Below are positions 52,964 to 63,397 of a stretch of DNA of 64,000 bases, one piece after another. Each line of letters begins with the position of its first letter. The first letter of the stretch is position 1. The translations under genes and the position numbers were made by a program. The notes below the pieces were generated by a model that saw only the letters and a list, made by a program, of their open reading frames with translations, had not been told where the DNA came from and did not search any database. Source of the stretch: Meghimatium bilineatum (lineage: Eukaryota; Mollusca; Gastropoda; Stylommatophora; Philomycidae). Location of the stretch: positions 54,135,685 through 54,199,684 of the forward strand of contig CM067322.1 of the NCBI GenBank assembly GCA_034231615.1. The letters are read 5' to 3'.

Positions 52964-55537
52964 ATGTCTGCATCTAATAAACGTTATGGTGCCTGCCCTG
53001 TGGCGGACGTTCAGGCAGGGACGGTGCCGGGCCCTATACCTCGAAAGGGCCCAACCTCAGTTACTGGAAGTCCTTCTCAATTGCCCCGAGGAGCCAGGAG
53101 GCAAGGGAATAGAGCTACTGGCCAAACAAACAATCGACCAATAAAAATAATGCACTGGAATGCTGAGGGTGTCAACAGTAAAAGAGATGGATACAGCAAA
53201 AAATTGGAACTTGAAAATGTCCTCAGTGAAGAACAAGTTAATATATGCTGTATCCAAGAAACACACCTCAGCAGCGACATAGCCTTCAAAATCAGAGGCT
53301 ACCAGTGCTACCGATCTGACCGAAAAGACAGGCGAAAGGGTGGAATTCTGACACTAGTTAAAAACAATATCAGCGCATGTCCGCTGGAAGTATACATGGA
53401 CGGGGCAGAATACCAGATGCTCCACCTAAAAACAGACAGTGCAGAATTCCATCTCCTGAACTACTACTGCCCAAATGATAAACCATTGGCACTAGACACA
53501 ATTCCAGACAAAGAAAGGCTTATGGTGTGTGGTGACTTCAACAGCCACTCTCAGAGCTGGGGCTACAATCATATCGACAAGAGAGGTGAGGAACTTGAGA
53601 GCTGGCAGGATGAAAATAATCTCATTCTTATTAACCAGCCAGCTGACTCACCAACCTTCTACTCGAGAGCATGGCACACCACCTCTACACCAGACCTGGC
53701 ATTCTACTCACCAGGCCTGGAATGGAACATCACACGTGTCGTTGGAAAGCAGCTTGGGGGTAGTGACCACATACCAGTATTTCTGGAAATCCACAATGAA
53801 TTTACCAAGGACAGCAGCACGCTCACTAGGTGGAACTATAAGAGGGCAGACTGGAAAATGTACCAGCATTTAACCAGTGTTCTAGCTAAGGACATGAACT
53901 TGGACAAAGACATCAATAGAGCAGTGAGTGAATTTAATAGATGTATACTACATGCTGCTAGTAAAACCATACCCAGGGGGGCACGCAAAAACTACAAACC
54001 CTACTGGAATGATGAACTGGAAAAGCTGCAAAATGAGATGGAAACATCTAGAAAGCAGGCTGAGAACAGACCTAGCCAAGAACATCACAACAAATATCAG
54101 CAAACAAAGGCTAAATTTCAAAGAGCCAAGTTACAAGCCAGACGGAACAGCTGGAAAGAAAAAACAGAGTCGCTGAACCTAGAAAGAGATACTAGGAAAT
54201 TATGGAAACTTGTAAAACAACTAAATGATGAAGGTACAGGGAGAAATACCAGGATCACACTTTATAAAGATAAAAACATTTTAACAGGTAAACATGCAGC
54301 TGATTACTTTGCAGATTCCTTTGCAGAAGACAATAACGTCAAAGTCAGCCCAGACAAACAACAGGAGGTTCGAGTGAACCAGCAAAACATTGGACAAGAC
54401 GAACCTATACCTGAAGTGATGGAGGCACCAATCACAATGAGAGAACTGGAGCATGCAATATCCAAATTGAAAATGAAAAAGTCCCCTGGAGCTGATGGAG
54501 TGTCCAATGAAATGATTAGAAACCTGGGAATTGCAGCAAGAGCAAAGCTGCTGCAAATCTTTAACACAAGCTGGTCCACAGGTAATGTACCACAGGCATG
54601 GAGAGAAGCAATAATGATACCTCTCCTCAAATCAGGAAAAGATGGCAACACAGTCTCCAACTACAGGCCCATCAGCCTCACAAGCTGTCTATGCAAAACA
54701 ATGGAACGCATTATCAATCTTAGGATGCAGTGGTACCTTGAAAGTGAAAACCTTCTGGTATCACAGCAAGCAGGTTTCAGACAGTGCTACTCTACTGAAG
54801 ATCAGGCAACCTACCTCTCCCAAGAGATTGAGGATGCCTTCCAAGATAAGAAACTGGTACTAGCAGCATGGATAGACCTCAGGAAAGCATTTGATAAGGT
54901 CTGGAAAGAAGGGCTCCTAAAGAAATTGCGAAATTGCAGGGTTAGCTCAAGAATGTACAAATGGGTAAAAGCATACCTGCATAATAGAAGAGCCAGGGTA
55001 CAATTAGATGGTCGCAAAAGCAAGAAAGTCCTACTGCGTCATGGAGTCCCCCAGGGAGGAGTCCTGTCACCCACACTTTTCTTGGTTTACATCAATGACC
55101 TAGTTGCTGAACTACCACACGGGATCAAAGTGGCAATGTATGCTGACGACCTGGTGATCTGGTGCACGGAAGAACATGCGACAGTGGCCACTAAACAAAT
55201 ACAAAGAGCTATCGATGCCTTAACCTTATGGGCAAATAGATGGTGTGTCAGCATTAACACAGATAAGTGCAGTACTACACTCTTTACCCTCTCACCAAAA
55301 CAAAAAGCCGGTCATATCAAGATAGACGGAGAGCTCTTGAAAGAAGACAAACAACCAACATACCTCGGAGTTACTTTTGATGATAAGCTGACATGGAAGC
55401 AGCACATAAACAAAGCAACAACAAAAGCCAGGAGGAAGTTAGCTATCCTGAGAAAACTAAGTGGAACCACATGGGGAGCCAGTGGGAATATACTCAGTAA
55501 AGTTTACCAGCAAGGCATAAGACCACACCTGGAATAG
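52964..55537 (+). pseudogene. LINE polyprotein, first part: endonuclease and reverse transcriptase
   Basis: The open frame begins at 52937; the first ATG is at 52964 (residue 10 of the open frame, numbering used here). Endonuclease at about residues 69-285: HWNAEG, the catalytic Glu in CIQETHLS (near 108), GDFNSHS (199-205), TPDLAF (251-256) and GGSDHIP (274-280). Reverse transcriptase at about 495-860: MKKSPGADGVSNEMI, NYRPISLTS, WIDLRKAFDKVW with Asp647, HGVPQGGVLSPTLF, YADD at 735-738, and QPTYLGVTFDDKLTW. All catalytic residues I can check are kept. Frame ends in TAG at 55535 through loss of one base: GAA-TA-GGT should be GAA-TAN-GGT, giving Tyr-Gly as in relatives. The N-terminal 60 residues are polar and Pro-, Gly-rich. 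Confidence 0.93.
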
Positions 55538-56787
55538 GTTCAGCTGCGTGGTGTCCTGCATCAAACACCACATTACAAGATCTAGATAAAGTGCAAAACC
55601 AGGCACTTAGAATAATGTTGGGAGCAATGAAATCAACACCCATAGCAGAGATGCAGAAAATGGGAAGAATGCAAACACTTGGCGAACGCAGAGACACAAA
55701 AGTACTAATTCAAGCGGAAAAGTTTCAGTGTATGCCAAGTCATCCAATGAAGGAAAGATTCCAAAACCTAGCAATGGGGCGACTGAAAAGAAGCAGCTTT
55801 ATCCATCAAGCTAAACGACTCCGTAGACAACTTACAGACCTACCTGAAGTTGACAGCCCCTTAAGGTCTGTACCAGAACAAACCCCATGGAGTGAAAGGC
55901 ATGGAATGCCAATATACATTCAGACCCATGTGAAAGGAATACTAAGCGAGGACGAACAGAACAGTGTGCAGCGGAGGACAGCCACCCTCAGTTTCCTGGA
56001 CGAGGAATATCCACAAGATATATGGGTCAGAGTATACACAGATGGGTCAGCACAGAATGCTGTGAGGAATGGAGGTGCAGGTGTATATATAGAATATCCA
56101 CACAAGCCTAGAGATACAATCAGAACACCGACAGGAAAATTCTGCAATAATTATGATGCAGAAATCCAGGCAATTACTGTGGCAGCTAAAAGACTGCTGA
56201 ACTCCAACTCTGACCTACAGCCTGTGGTATTCCTGACAGATGCAAGGTCAGTGCTTCAAGCTCTCCAGTCTGGAAAACTAACAGACTTGAAAAAACTACT
56301 TAGCGAATTGTCTTACCAGTATAGGGTAACCATGCAGTGGATACCCTCTCACTGTGGAATACCAGGAAATGAAAAAGCAGACCAACTGGCTAAGGAAGGT
56401 GCTGCCGAAGATCAACCAGATATACCAATCACCTACCATCAGAAAAAACAGATGATCAAGTCAATAAGAAAGCCACAAACACCAACACAAGATGACTATC
56501 ACATTATGAACAGATCAGAACAAGTTATAATTCTACGTCTCAGAACAGGACACAACCGACTCCGCAGTAACATGTATACAAAGTTCAAGATTGGCAACAC
56601 GGCCATGTGTACATGTGGACAGGCAGTACAGAGTGCCAAACATATACTTCAAGAGTGTTCTGTGCATGAAACGCTGAGGCAGACATATTGGCCAGAGGAA
56701 ACAACACTGGAATCAAAGCTCTATGGGACACTGTATGAACTACAAAAGACAGTGAGTTTTATTAAGGAGACAGAATTACAGATATAG
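55535..56787 (+). pseudogene. LINE polyprotein, second part: RT end, RNase H, Cys/His C-terminus
   Basis: Continues the same protein in the next frame from about 55537 (GSAAWCPAS...QNQALRIMLG). Numbered from 55591: RNase H at about 145-270 with YTDGS (Asp151), YDAEIQAI (Glu191), FLTDARSVLQAL (Asp217) and PSHCGIPGNEKADQLA (His254, Asp264), the full DEDD set. C-terminal CTCGQAVQSAKHILQEC (C-x-C...H-x4-C) may bind metal and is shared with the piece at 43015. No stop within 417 codons. The sole visible lesion between the two parts is the one-base deletion, so the copy is young or the deletion is an assembly error. Confidence 0.92.
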
Positions 56788-56817
56788 ACATGTTTCAAGT
56801 GAACGAAAGAAGAAGAA

Positions 56818-56829
56818 ATCACTGTCACT
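56818..56829. repeat. 12-bp repeat, candidate right target duplication of the LINE
   Basis: ATCACTGTCACT, pair of 52756-52767. Confidence 0.7.
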
Positions 56830-57014
56830 GCATGTTTTGTTTTATGACTTACTTTTGTCTTCTGTCACGTAATCCCAATGGATGACACGTAGACCAGCGG
56901 ACATTGCATCTTTGTCCTTTTGTGGCAGACTCCTAGGTAGCGGTCATGTATAGATGTGCATTTTCTGCAGATGAATCAACAGATATGATAGAATAATGAT
57001 ATACTAGTTATTCT

Positions 57015-57535
57015 AGATTCTATGCTATGCGCATTGCAAAATGTGATTATATGATATGTTCATTGCAAGATGTAATTATATGCTATGTTCATTGTAGGAT
57101 GTGATTATATGCTATGTTCATTGCAAGATGTGATTATATGCTATGTTCATTGCAAGATGTGATTATATGATATGTTCATTGCAAGATGTAATTATATGCT
57201 ATGTTCATTGTAGGATGTGATTATATGATATGTTCATTGCAAGATGTAATTATATGCTATGTTTATTGTAAGATGTGATTATATGCTATGTTCATTGCAA
57301 GATGTGATTATATGATATGTTCATTGCAAGATGTAATTATATGCTATGTTCATTGTAGGATGTGATTATATGCTATGTTCATTGCAAGATGTGATTACAT
57401 ACTATGTTCATTGCAAGATGTCATTACATGCTATGTTCATTGCAAGATGTGAATATATGCTATGCTAATTGCATGATGTGATTATATGCTATGCACAGTG
57501 CATGATGTAATTATGTGCTATGCTCAATGCAAGAT
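57015..57535. repeat. 29-bp minisatellite, about 18 copies
   Basis: Unit GATGTGATTATATGCTATGT, TCATTGCAA. Two subtypes (GCAAGATGTGATT and GTAGGATGTGATT; TGCTATG and TGATATG) recur in the order that shows block duplication. The last units are diverged. Confidence 0.95.
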
Positions 57536-57922
57536 CTGAAGATCCGTCAATACTTGCCGAGCTGGAAGCCCTCGTTTTGGTAACTAAGCATTCATAAACA
57601 CACTCTAACATAACCATGACTTTGAGACAACACATCTAAACAAGTTAGGATGTCAACCAGCTTACTCACCAATGTAGACATTTGCTTTTGTCAGCAATAT
57701 CATGGGCTGCCAATTGCTACCTGCTCACAGCTGAAGGTATTATATCATTATCATAGTCAATCTGCGTTGATCCACATGGAACAAAATAACATGTTAAAAA
57801 CAATATGGGCACTGTGAGACAGCGCAGTTACCAGTTTTAACAAAGTCTACCTCCTTAATTAACTTTAGTCACTTGGTCATAGAGAAGCTATAAAGTGCCA
57901 TGTGAAGATGGAGTAACTGACA
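57536..57922. other. Spacer, no feature seen
   Basis: Unique DNA. Confidence 0.5.
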
Positions 57923-58160
57923 TTGGTCAGAGTCTTTATGTTCTTTTTCTGTCCTCCAATATGTATCTGTGATGAATTTTCCTATCTAGGAAGCAAATTA
58001 ACACTAGACGGTGATGTCATGACAGAAATTGCAACTCACATTGCATTAGCATCAAATGCCTTTAACAGACTGTCTAATATCTGTGGTCACAGTAAGTTAG
58101 CACACTCACAAAATACGTTTATTTAATCTCTGAGTTATTCTGGTATTTTCATATGGATGT

Positions 58161-58444
58161 TGTCAGGTAGCCGCGTAGCGCAGTGTTAGTGCACTGGCTT
58201 CGCATATGAGTGGTCCTGGGTTCATTCCCCAGTTGAGGCGGAAATGTTTTTCAGATCGCAACGGCTCCCAGGTCGACCCAGCCTTAAATTAGTATCGGAT
58301 TAATCCGGGCAGTAAAGACTGCGAGGGAGAGGAGATGGCTACCGCCCTCATTTTCAGAGCCTCTGAAATGTGAGATCGCTAACACCTCACACCCCTACGC
58401 ATTGCATTTATAAATTATATGAGTTACTTTACTTACTTACTACT
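58161..58444 (+). mobile_element. SINE family D, full-length, inserted in a LINE
   Basis: Head GTAGCCGCGTAGCGCAG and GGTCCTGGGTTCATTCCCCA, then GGCGGAAATGTTTTTCAGAT, CAACGGCTCCCAGGTCGACC, AAAGACTGCGAGGGAGAGGA, TGAGATCGCTAACACCTCAC and tail ACTTTACTTACTTACTACT. ATATGGATGT (58151-58160) and ATATTGATGT (58445-58454) are a 10-bp duplication with one mismatch, placed inside the YGCESW codons of the host LINE. Best reference copy of family D. Confidence 0.9.
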
Positions 58445-58541
58445 ATATTGATGTGAGAGCTGGAAAAGTTCTTTATAATCAGAAAAGAAACTACTGAGTT
58501 TCGAGAATAAATGTCTTCGTAGGATAACTAACACCCATTGA

Positions 58542-58550
58542 AGTGAATTC
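58542..58550. repeat. 9-bp target duplication, left copy
   Basis: AGTGAATTC, identical to 59122-59130. Confidence 0.9.
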
Positions 58551-59121
58551 TTCTTCTTCTTCAGCGATCAGTTTCCTATGCTCATAAGTCTATACAGGGA
58601 GATGGGCCGCCTCCACAAATTCAGTCGTCAGCAGGAGGTCCTCACTGTTGCCCCACAGTTTTACCTTCAGATCTGTCTCTTGGGGGCCATATTTTAGTTC
58701 TCACGTCATCAAAGAGTGGACATGTCTGCAGTTTGTGTTCTGAAGTCTGGGGACCCTTTTGATATGGGTATTGGTCAGTTTGGACAGCCTTAATTTTGTG
58801 GAGATGTGCTTGTAGTCTGCAGTGTCCTGTGTGAAGTCTAAAAATTGTGGTTTGTTGTGACCTGCTTAGCTTTAGAATAGGGTCATGTGGACAGTTACTG
58901 CCTGTTCTCTGACTCCATGTATGTTTATATTTTCTTTTGATGAGGGTTTTTGCTTCAGTGAGTGATATTCTGTGCTGGAATTGTTCCTTTTTTGCACCTG
59001 CCTTTGCCAGTCTGTCAGCTCCTTCATTTCCTGCTATTCCACAATGTGTAGGGATCCACTGCAGCACAACTTTATTGTTGGCAGACAGTTGATTTAGAAG
59101 TTCTACAGTTGTTTTTCTAGG
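58551..59121 (-). mobile_element. 5'-truncated RNase H-type LINE, 571 bp (minus strand), inserted in another LINE
   Basis: Plus strand begins with TTCTTCTTCTTC, the (GAA)n tail in reverse. The minus ORF 59067-58642 reads LQWIPTHCGIAGNEGADRLA, KAGAKKEQFQHRISLTEAKT, TIFRLHTGHCRLQAHLHKIK and GPQTSEHKLQTCPLFDDVRT: the last RNase H block and the C-terminus. It resembles residues 248-380 of the large LINE's second ORF but is clearly another family (its Cys pair is replaced by YQKGPQTSEH). Perfect AGTGAATTC repeats flank it, and the empty site is preserved at 19295-19310 in a related LINE copy. Confidence 0.92.
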
Positions 59122-59130
59122 AGTGAATTC
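59122..59130. repeat. 9-bp target duplication, right copy
   Basis: AGTGAATTC, pair of 58542-58550. Confidence 0.9.
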
Positions 59131-59455
59131 AAGTCAAATGAAAAAAAATCAGACAAGAGACACATCAAAACTTTATCACAGATGTTATTAGAAAACGCCG
59201 TTAGTCCTACATCGGGCATGTCCTACGCTAAGACATCAACAGAATACACGACCATTCTCTTGAATGGATACCTACAGGCAAGAGAGCCATATGTAGACCA
59301 AACGAAACACTCAGAAGAACAATACATAGAGAAAGTAAATCAAACAATATTCATATTATTCAAGAACTACACACACTATCTTTGAACAGACAGAATTGGC
59401 GAGATCTGACCTCTGCCCTATGCTCTAACTACAGCGCTGAAGCAATGGATGATGA

Positions 59456-59939
59456 TGAACATATATTTGACACTGCATTCGAAATTATTATCATACTGTG
59501 ACGTACTTGTTTCGCTAGCACGCAAAAGCAGCAGTTGGATTTGAACCAAGTCTGTTCAGCTGACATATATTCACCTTGCAACTTGAGTCAAGGCGTTGTC
59601 CGTATCGACCAATCAGCATCCCATAAATATGCAGTTTTAGTCAAGACTTTCAACGTGTATTCTCAAATTACTATGAATATGGGCCGGTCGATTGACACTC
59701 AGACACTAGCACACACAAACACTCCAAATATTTAACACTCGTACATACTATTAGGCATCAGCACTGTATGGATCAGTAGACCTACTTATAAACATAAACA
59801 GTATATAAACAGAATCCAGAATCCTTCAGAAGTAAAAATGGTAAAAACATGATATATTTAGGAAGCATTGAGGGATTATAGAAAAAATCAGTGACATGTC
59901 CGTTATTCTAGCATATATTTGAGAACGTTTTCAATCAAG
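59456..59939. other. Spacer, no gene assigned
   Basis: GCAGTTGGATTTGAACCAAG near 59531 has some tRNA/SINE look but boxes are not clear. Confidence 0.4.
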
Positions 59940-60215
59940 TTGAGAGGTTAATAGTTGAATCAAATTGGGAGGCTAATAGTTGAATCAAGTTGGGAGGCTA
60001 ATAGTTGAATCAACTTGGAAGGTTAATGATTAAATCAAGTTTGAAAGCTAATAGTTTACTCAAGTTGGGAGGCTAATAGTTGATTTAAGTTGGAAGGCTA
60101 ATAATTGAATCAAGTTTCAAGGTTAATGGTTGGATAAATTTGGGAGAGTAATACTTAATCAAGTTTGAAGAATAATAGTTTAATCAAGTTGTGAGGCTAA
60201 TACTTGAATCCAGTT
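59940..60215. repeat. 25-bp minisatellite, about 11 copies
   Basis: Unit AAGTTGGGAGGCTAATAGTT, GAATC, with many point changes (AAGTTTGAAAGCTAATAG, AAGTTTCAAGGTTAATGG), so older than most arrays here. Confidence 0.9.
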
Positions 60216-60330
60216 GGGAGGGGGTGGGGCTAATTGGTGCCAGCTGAACGCTTCTGATTCAAATCCAGTGTGCTGCCTGTTCATTTTTGCTATAGCTCTT
60301 CGATGCTTCCTAATTAAATTATTCATTCAG

Positions 60331-61411
60331 ACACTGTACATGGAATAGCCCTTTAATCAACTCACAAAGCAGATATACTATCAATATACGGAGTACCGGA
60401 ACATTTAATCAACATATGCAAGGGCATTTATGCAAATAGCCAATGTGCAGTAAGAACAAATGCAGGTGTGTCCAATAAGTTCCAAATTCAATCAGGAGTC
60501 CGCCAGGGGTGTGTCCTATCCCCTCTACTTTTTATAACATATATCGACCACATCTGTAAACTAACAAGTACCAACGAAGAAGATAACATAAAAGACAAAT
60601 TGAACGAACTACTCTTTGCAGACGACCAAGTACTAATAGCAACATCAGAAGAACAATTGCAAGACCATATGAACAGACTCCACACAATATGTCAAAAATT
60701 CAACATGAAGATCAATATTGAAAAGACCGAAATAATGGCAATAGCAAAGAAAGAAAGAAATATCACTATCTCCATCGATGATAAACACCTTAAACAAGTA
60801 AATGAGTTCACTTACTTAGGAAGAATTATATCGAGTGAAGGGAAAACAAGTAAAGAGATACAAAATAGATGCAACACAACATACCAGATCCTAGGACAGA
60901 TGACACGCATTTTCAAGAATAAAAATGTAAACATAGACACTAAAGTTGCATTATACAAGACTATAATTATTCCATCACTATGCTACCAGAGCCAAACCTG
61001 GACAATGACAGCACAAGACAAAAGAAAAATAGTGACAACAGAAATGACATGTCTACGAAGAATACTCGGAGTGTCATTAAGAGATAGAATTAGGAACGAT
61101 AACATCAGACAGATAACCAAAACAATACCAGTATTGGAACACATCAAAAGACAGCAGATCAAGTGGTTTTCACACGCTTCCAGACTACCGACATATAGCA
61201 TGCCACAAATGGCCATGACACATAGACATAACGGTAATAAAGCCAGAGGCAGACCATGTAAAAGATGGATCACAGAAATCAAAGAAGCCACAGGAACAAG
61301 CTTTCAAACAGCGCACAAGTAGGCCATCTCCAGAGAACTCTTCCACCCCCTGACGCTGCAAGGCAAACAAGGGACACAGCGTATAGATAGATAGATAGAT
61401 AGATAGATAGA
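60331..61411 (+). mobile_element. LINE with RT palm to C-terminus and (GATA)n tail
   Basis: Starts DTVHG, then after a stop HKADILSIYGVPEHL, ICKGIYANSQCAVRTNAG. The ATG frame 60468-61322 (284 codons) has IQSGVRQGCVLSPLLF (8-22), FADDQVLIATSEEQL with FADD at 50-53, FNMKINIEKTEIM, EFTYLGRIISSEGK, TIIIPSLCYQSQTWTM, RRILGVSLRDRIRN, IKWFSHASRL and RGRPCKRWITEIKEATG. So the catalytic Asp pair is kept. An amber stop (HK-TAG, 61320) truncates it where the copy at 3494-3856 goes on. Ends at TAGATAGATAGATAGATAG (about 61384-61410). 5' truncated within RT; no endonuclease. Confidence 0.9.
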
Positions 61412-62768
61412 CAAAGCAGAAAATGTACTTATCCCTTCCCATTATTATTTTATCGGTTTCCTATTTTAATTGTGTAAAGATTAGGGTTGATTATGACTAA
61501 ATGATCCATGTAGATGTGAACAGGTAGAAAAAACCTGAACAGGTGATGTTCTTGACATCAAATTGTGTCTTTTTGACAAAAAGACATGTTCTTGTTCATT
61601 GATTAACCAAGGTGAAACCTGAACTTGTGTAAGCTTGTCTCAAAGGCATGATTGTGTTAGGTTGATGTTTGGGTGCATTTTTGGTTTCTGGTAGAGAGAT
61701 ATTCCAGTGCGGCAGTATTTCAGTAATACCGCGTCCTGGCAGGAGGGCAACATACACTGCTGAGACAATTAGCGCATCATTCGCGTGAGTATCTTATATC
61801 AAATCGATCTATGAAATCTCGTAGTACACAGTTTTTGAAGATATTGTTCGTCGTCATTAATACATCTAATATCAGCACCAATACAATGTGTATGATCGAC
61901 TTTCGAATTACGAGCAAGTTCGGCCAAGTTTGGGTTTTGAAGCGAACTCACTTAACAATATACCAAAGAGTTAACATTCAGACCGAGATAGGAGGGATGT
62001 AATTCATTAATCGTGACCTGTGATATTATATATATAACCTGGGGATTCATTGGAAAACAGCCTTCTAAAGAAACTCAATTGACTTTTACCGTAATTTTGA
62101 TTGGTGACTTTGGTCGACAGCTGATGAAAATCAAGAAAAAATAAATTGAGTCATTTTAGAAGACTATTTTTAGCCAACAAATCTTATATTGTCGATGGTC
62201 TTGCATTAATATTCACAGCAGAAAAATCAAAATATTTATTGGTGTTACTCTGTTTCGGCCCCATAGTTGACTCCTTCCTTTAAATGCATATCCAAAAAGC
62301 GGTAGGCGCCTTTTGGAGAGCTCTTAGTTCAAATTGCCTTTGTTTACTCGATTATCTTTGACGTTTCAGATGTCTTGACCATATCCGTGCAAAGAGAATG
62401 TCCAGTGATAGCATTACGAAGAAAATACGTTAGATAGTCTCTCTTCTGGTTGAAGACACAAGTTCAGTGCAAAACTACCTTTTAAGGATATCTGTGAAAA
62501 TATATTTGAAAGATTTTTATGACCAATTAAAATTGTTGATAAGAATTAGGTTGTGGCAAACATGGCTGAATATGACCATCTAAGCGTGATGGGACCTTGA
62601 GATGAAGTTGGAAGAGAAAATAGACGAAAGGTGCCTGTATAAACTCAGATTTCTTGTATACATATATATAGTACACCCCCGTGCTCAGTGTAAATTGGTA
62701 AAATCAGTCATAAGAAAGGATAATGTTTGTTGTTATGTGAACATATTCTTTTTAGAGCGCTGACTTTC
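61412..62768. other. Unique DNA, the longest stretch without a recognised repeat
   Basis: No domain in any ORF. At 62080-62470 it is less AT-rich than average with an E-box-like CAGCTG (62119) and no repeat match; purpose unknown. A short inverted word pair TGTCTTTTTGACAAAAAGACA at 61566-61586 could form a hairpin. Confidence 0.4.
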
Positions 62769-62996
62769 CTATGCATCTCTTGAAATCTCCTCGGTTTTGA
62801 GCGAGTTACCTACCTCCTCCAGTGACATATGCATGCATTCTTGAATATCTCTTGACCAACGAAGTCTTGGGCGACCCTTTCCTCTGTTCCCTTCTATCTC
62901 TCCCTTCAGCAATACTCTTTCTATACCTTTTTTCTTCTTACATGACCGAAGACAAAAAACTAACTTCTTTCTCAGAATGGTATTCAGAAGATACAA
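62769..62996 (-). pseudogene. LINE C-terminal remnant (minus strand)
   Basis: Minus frame: RVLLKGEIEGNRGKGRPRLR, WSRDIQECMHMSLEEVGN and a shifted copy of the xLAxxRxxFK ending. KGxIEGxRGRGRPRxRW is the typical LINE C-terminal basic block. Upstream RT is absent. Confidence 0.7.
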
Positions 62997-63311
62997 CTAA
63001 TCATATGTTCTTTCTGACATCAATGGCAAACTAAAGGAGTATTGTGCCATGAATGTCCTTATAATGTTTGAGGATTTCATATTTCATATGTAATTTTCAT
63101 ACTGACACGTTTTCTGAGCATCCACAAAGATACAAAATGTCTTCAATAATGCAAACGAGCTATTTCTATATTGTTTCAATCAGCACATAGTCTGTCTTAG
63201 GTACCAGTTGTTGGCTCATATACTTCCTTGCGACTGGTGGATCTTAGATTGAAAGGCACTATCCAATTATAAACTATAGAAGTAGTATATATACTATATA
63301 TTTATATATTC
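62997..63311. other. Spacer, no feature seen
   Basis: Unique AT-rich DNA. Confidence 0.5.
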
Positions 63312-63397
63312 TGTGTTCTTTCTCAAACTCCTGTAGAATAGTACAATTATATGTGTAGGCCAAAGAGAGAATGGTTATGTTATTGTTTACAGAAAAC
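63312..63397 (-). mobile_element. SINE family A 3' fragment (minus strand), diverged
   Basis: GTTCTTTCTCAAACTCCTGT, AGAATAG and, further on, TTATTGTTTACAG match the start of 8810-8885. The TTC tail is lost. It ends where repeat X begins. Confidence 0.5.

Larger units (their letters stand above)
52768..56817 (+). mobile_element. Near-complete endonuclease/RT/RNase H LINE, 4.05 kb
   Basis: The best-preserved element here. It has about 200 bp of 5' leader, one long coding region (endonuclease, reverse transcriptase, RNase H), a 3' untranslated stretch of about 30 bp and a short GAAGAAGAA tail. The enzymes would make a nick in target DNA, prime cDNA from it, and degrade the RNA strand. EN-RT-RNase H in one frame is the layout of the I/Jockey-like superfamily (I, Loa, Ingi and related clades); I do not assign the clade. 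No separate ORF1 (gag-like, with CCHC knuckles) is visible before it. The frame is broken once, near 55535. Candidate 12-bp target duplication ATCACTGTCACT on both sides. Confidence 0.93.
57960..59455 (+). mobile_element. Decayed LINE (RT thumb to C-terminus) split by two insertions
   Basis: Three segments read in order. 57960-58150: DEFSYLGSKLTLDGDVMTEI, ATHIALASNAFNRLSNI. 58455-58550: a CESWK-like word, then the part up to TNTHxSEF. 59131-59455: RKETH, MLLENAV/IRKRR region, HVLR and RIHDHSLEWIPTGK with later GRPxET and EELHTLSLNRQNWRDL equivalents, with frameshifts. The same protein part is intact in order at 19250-19620. Inserted between the segments are SINE D (58161-58444) and an RNase H-LINE 3' end (58551-59121). 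Confidence 0.82.
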
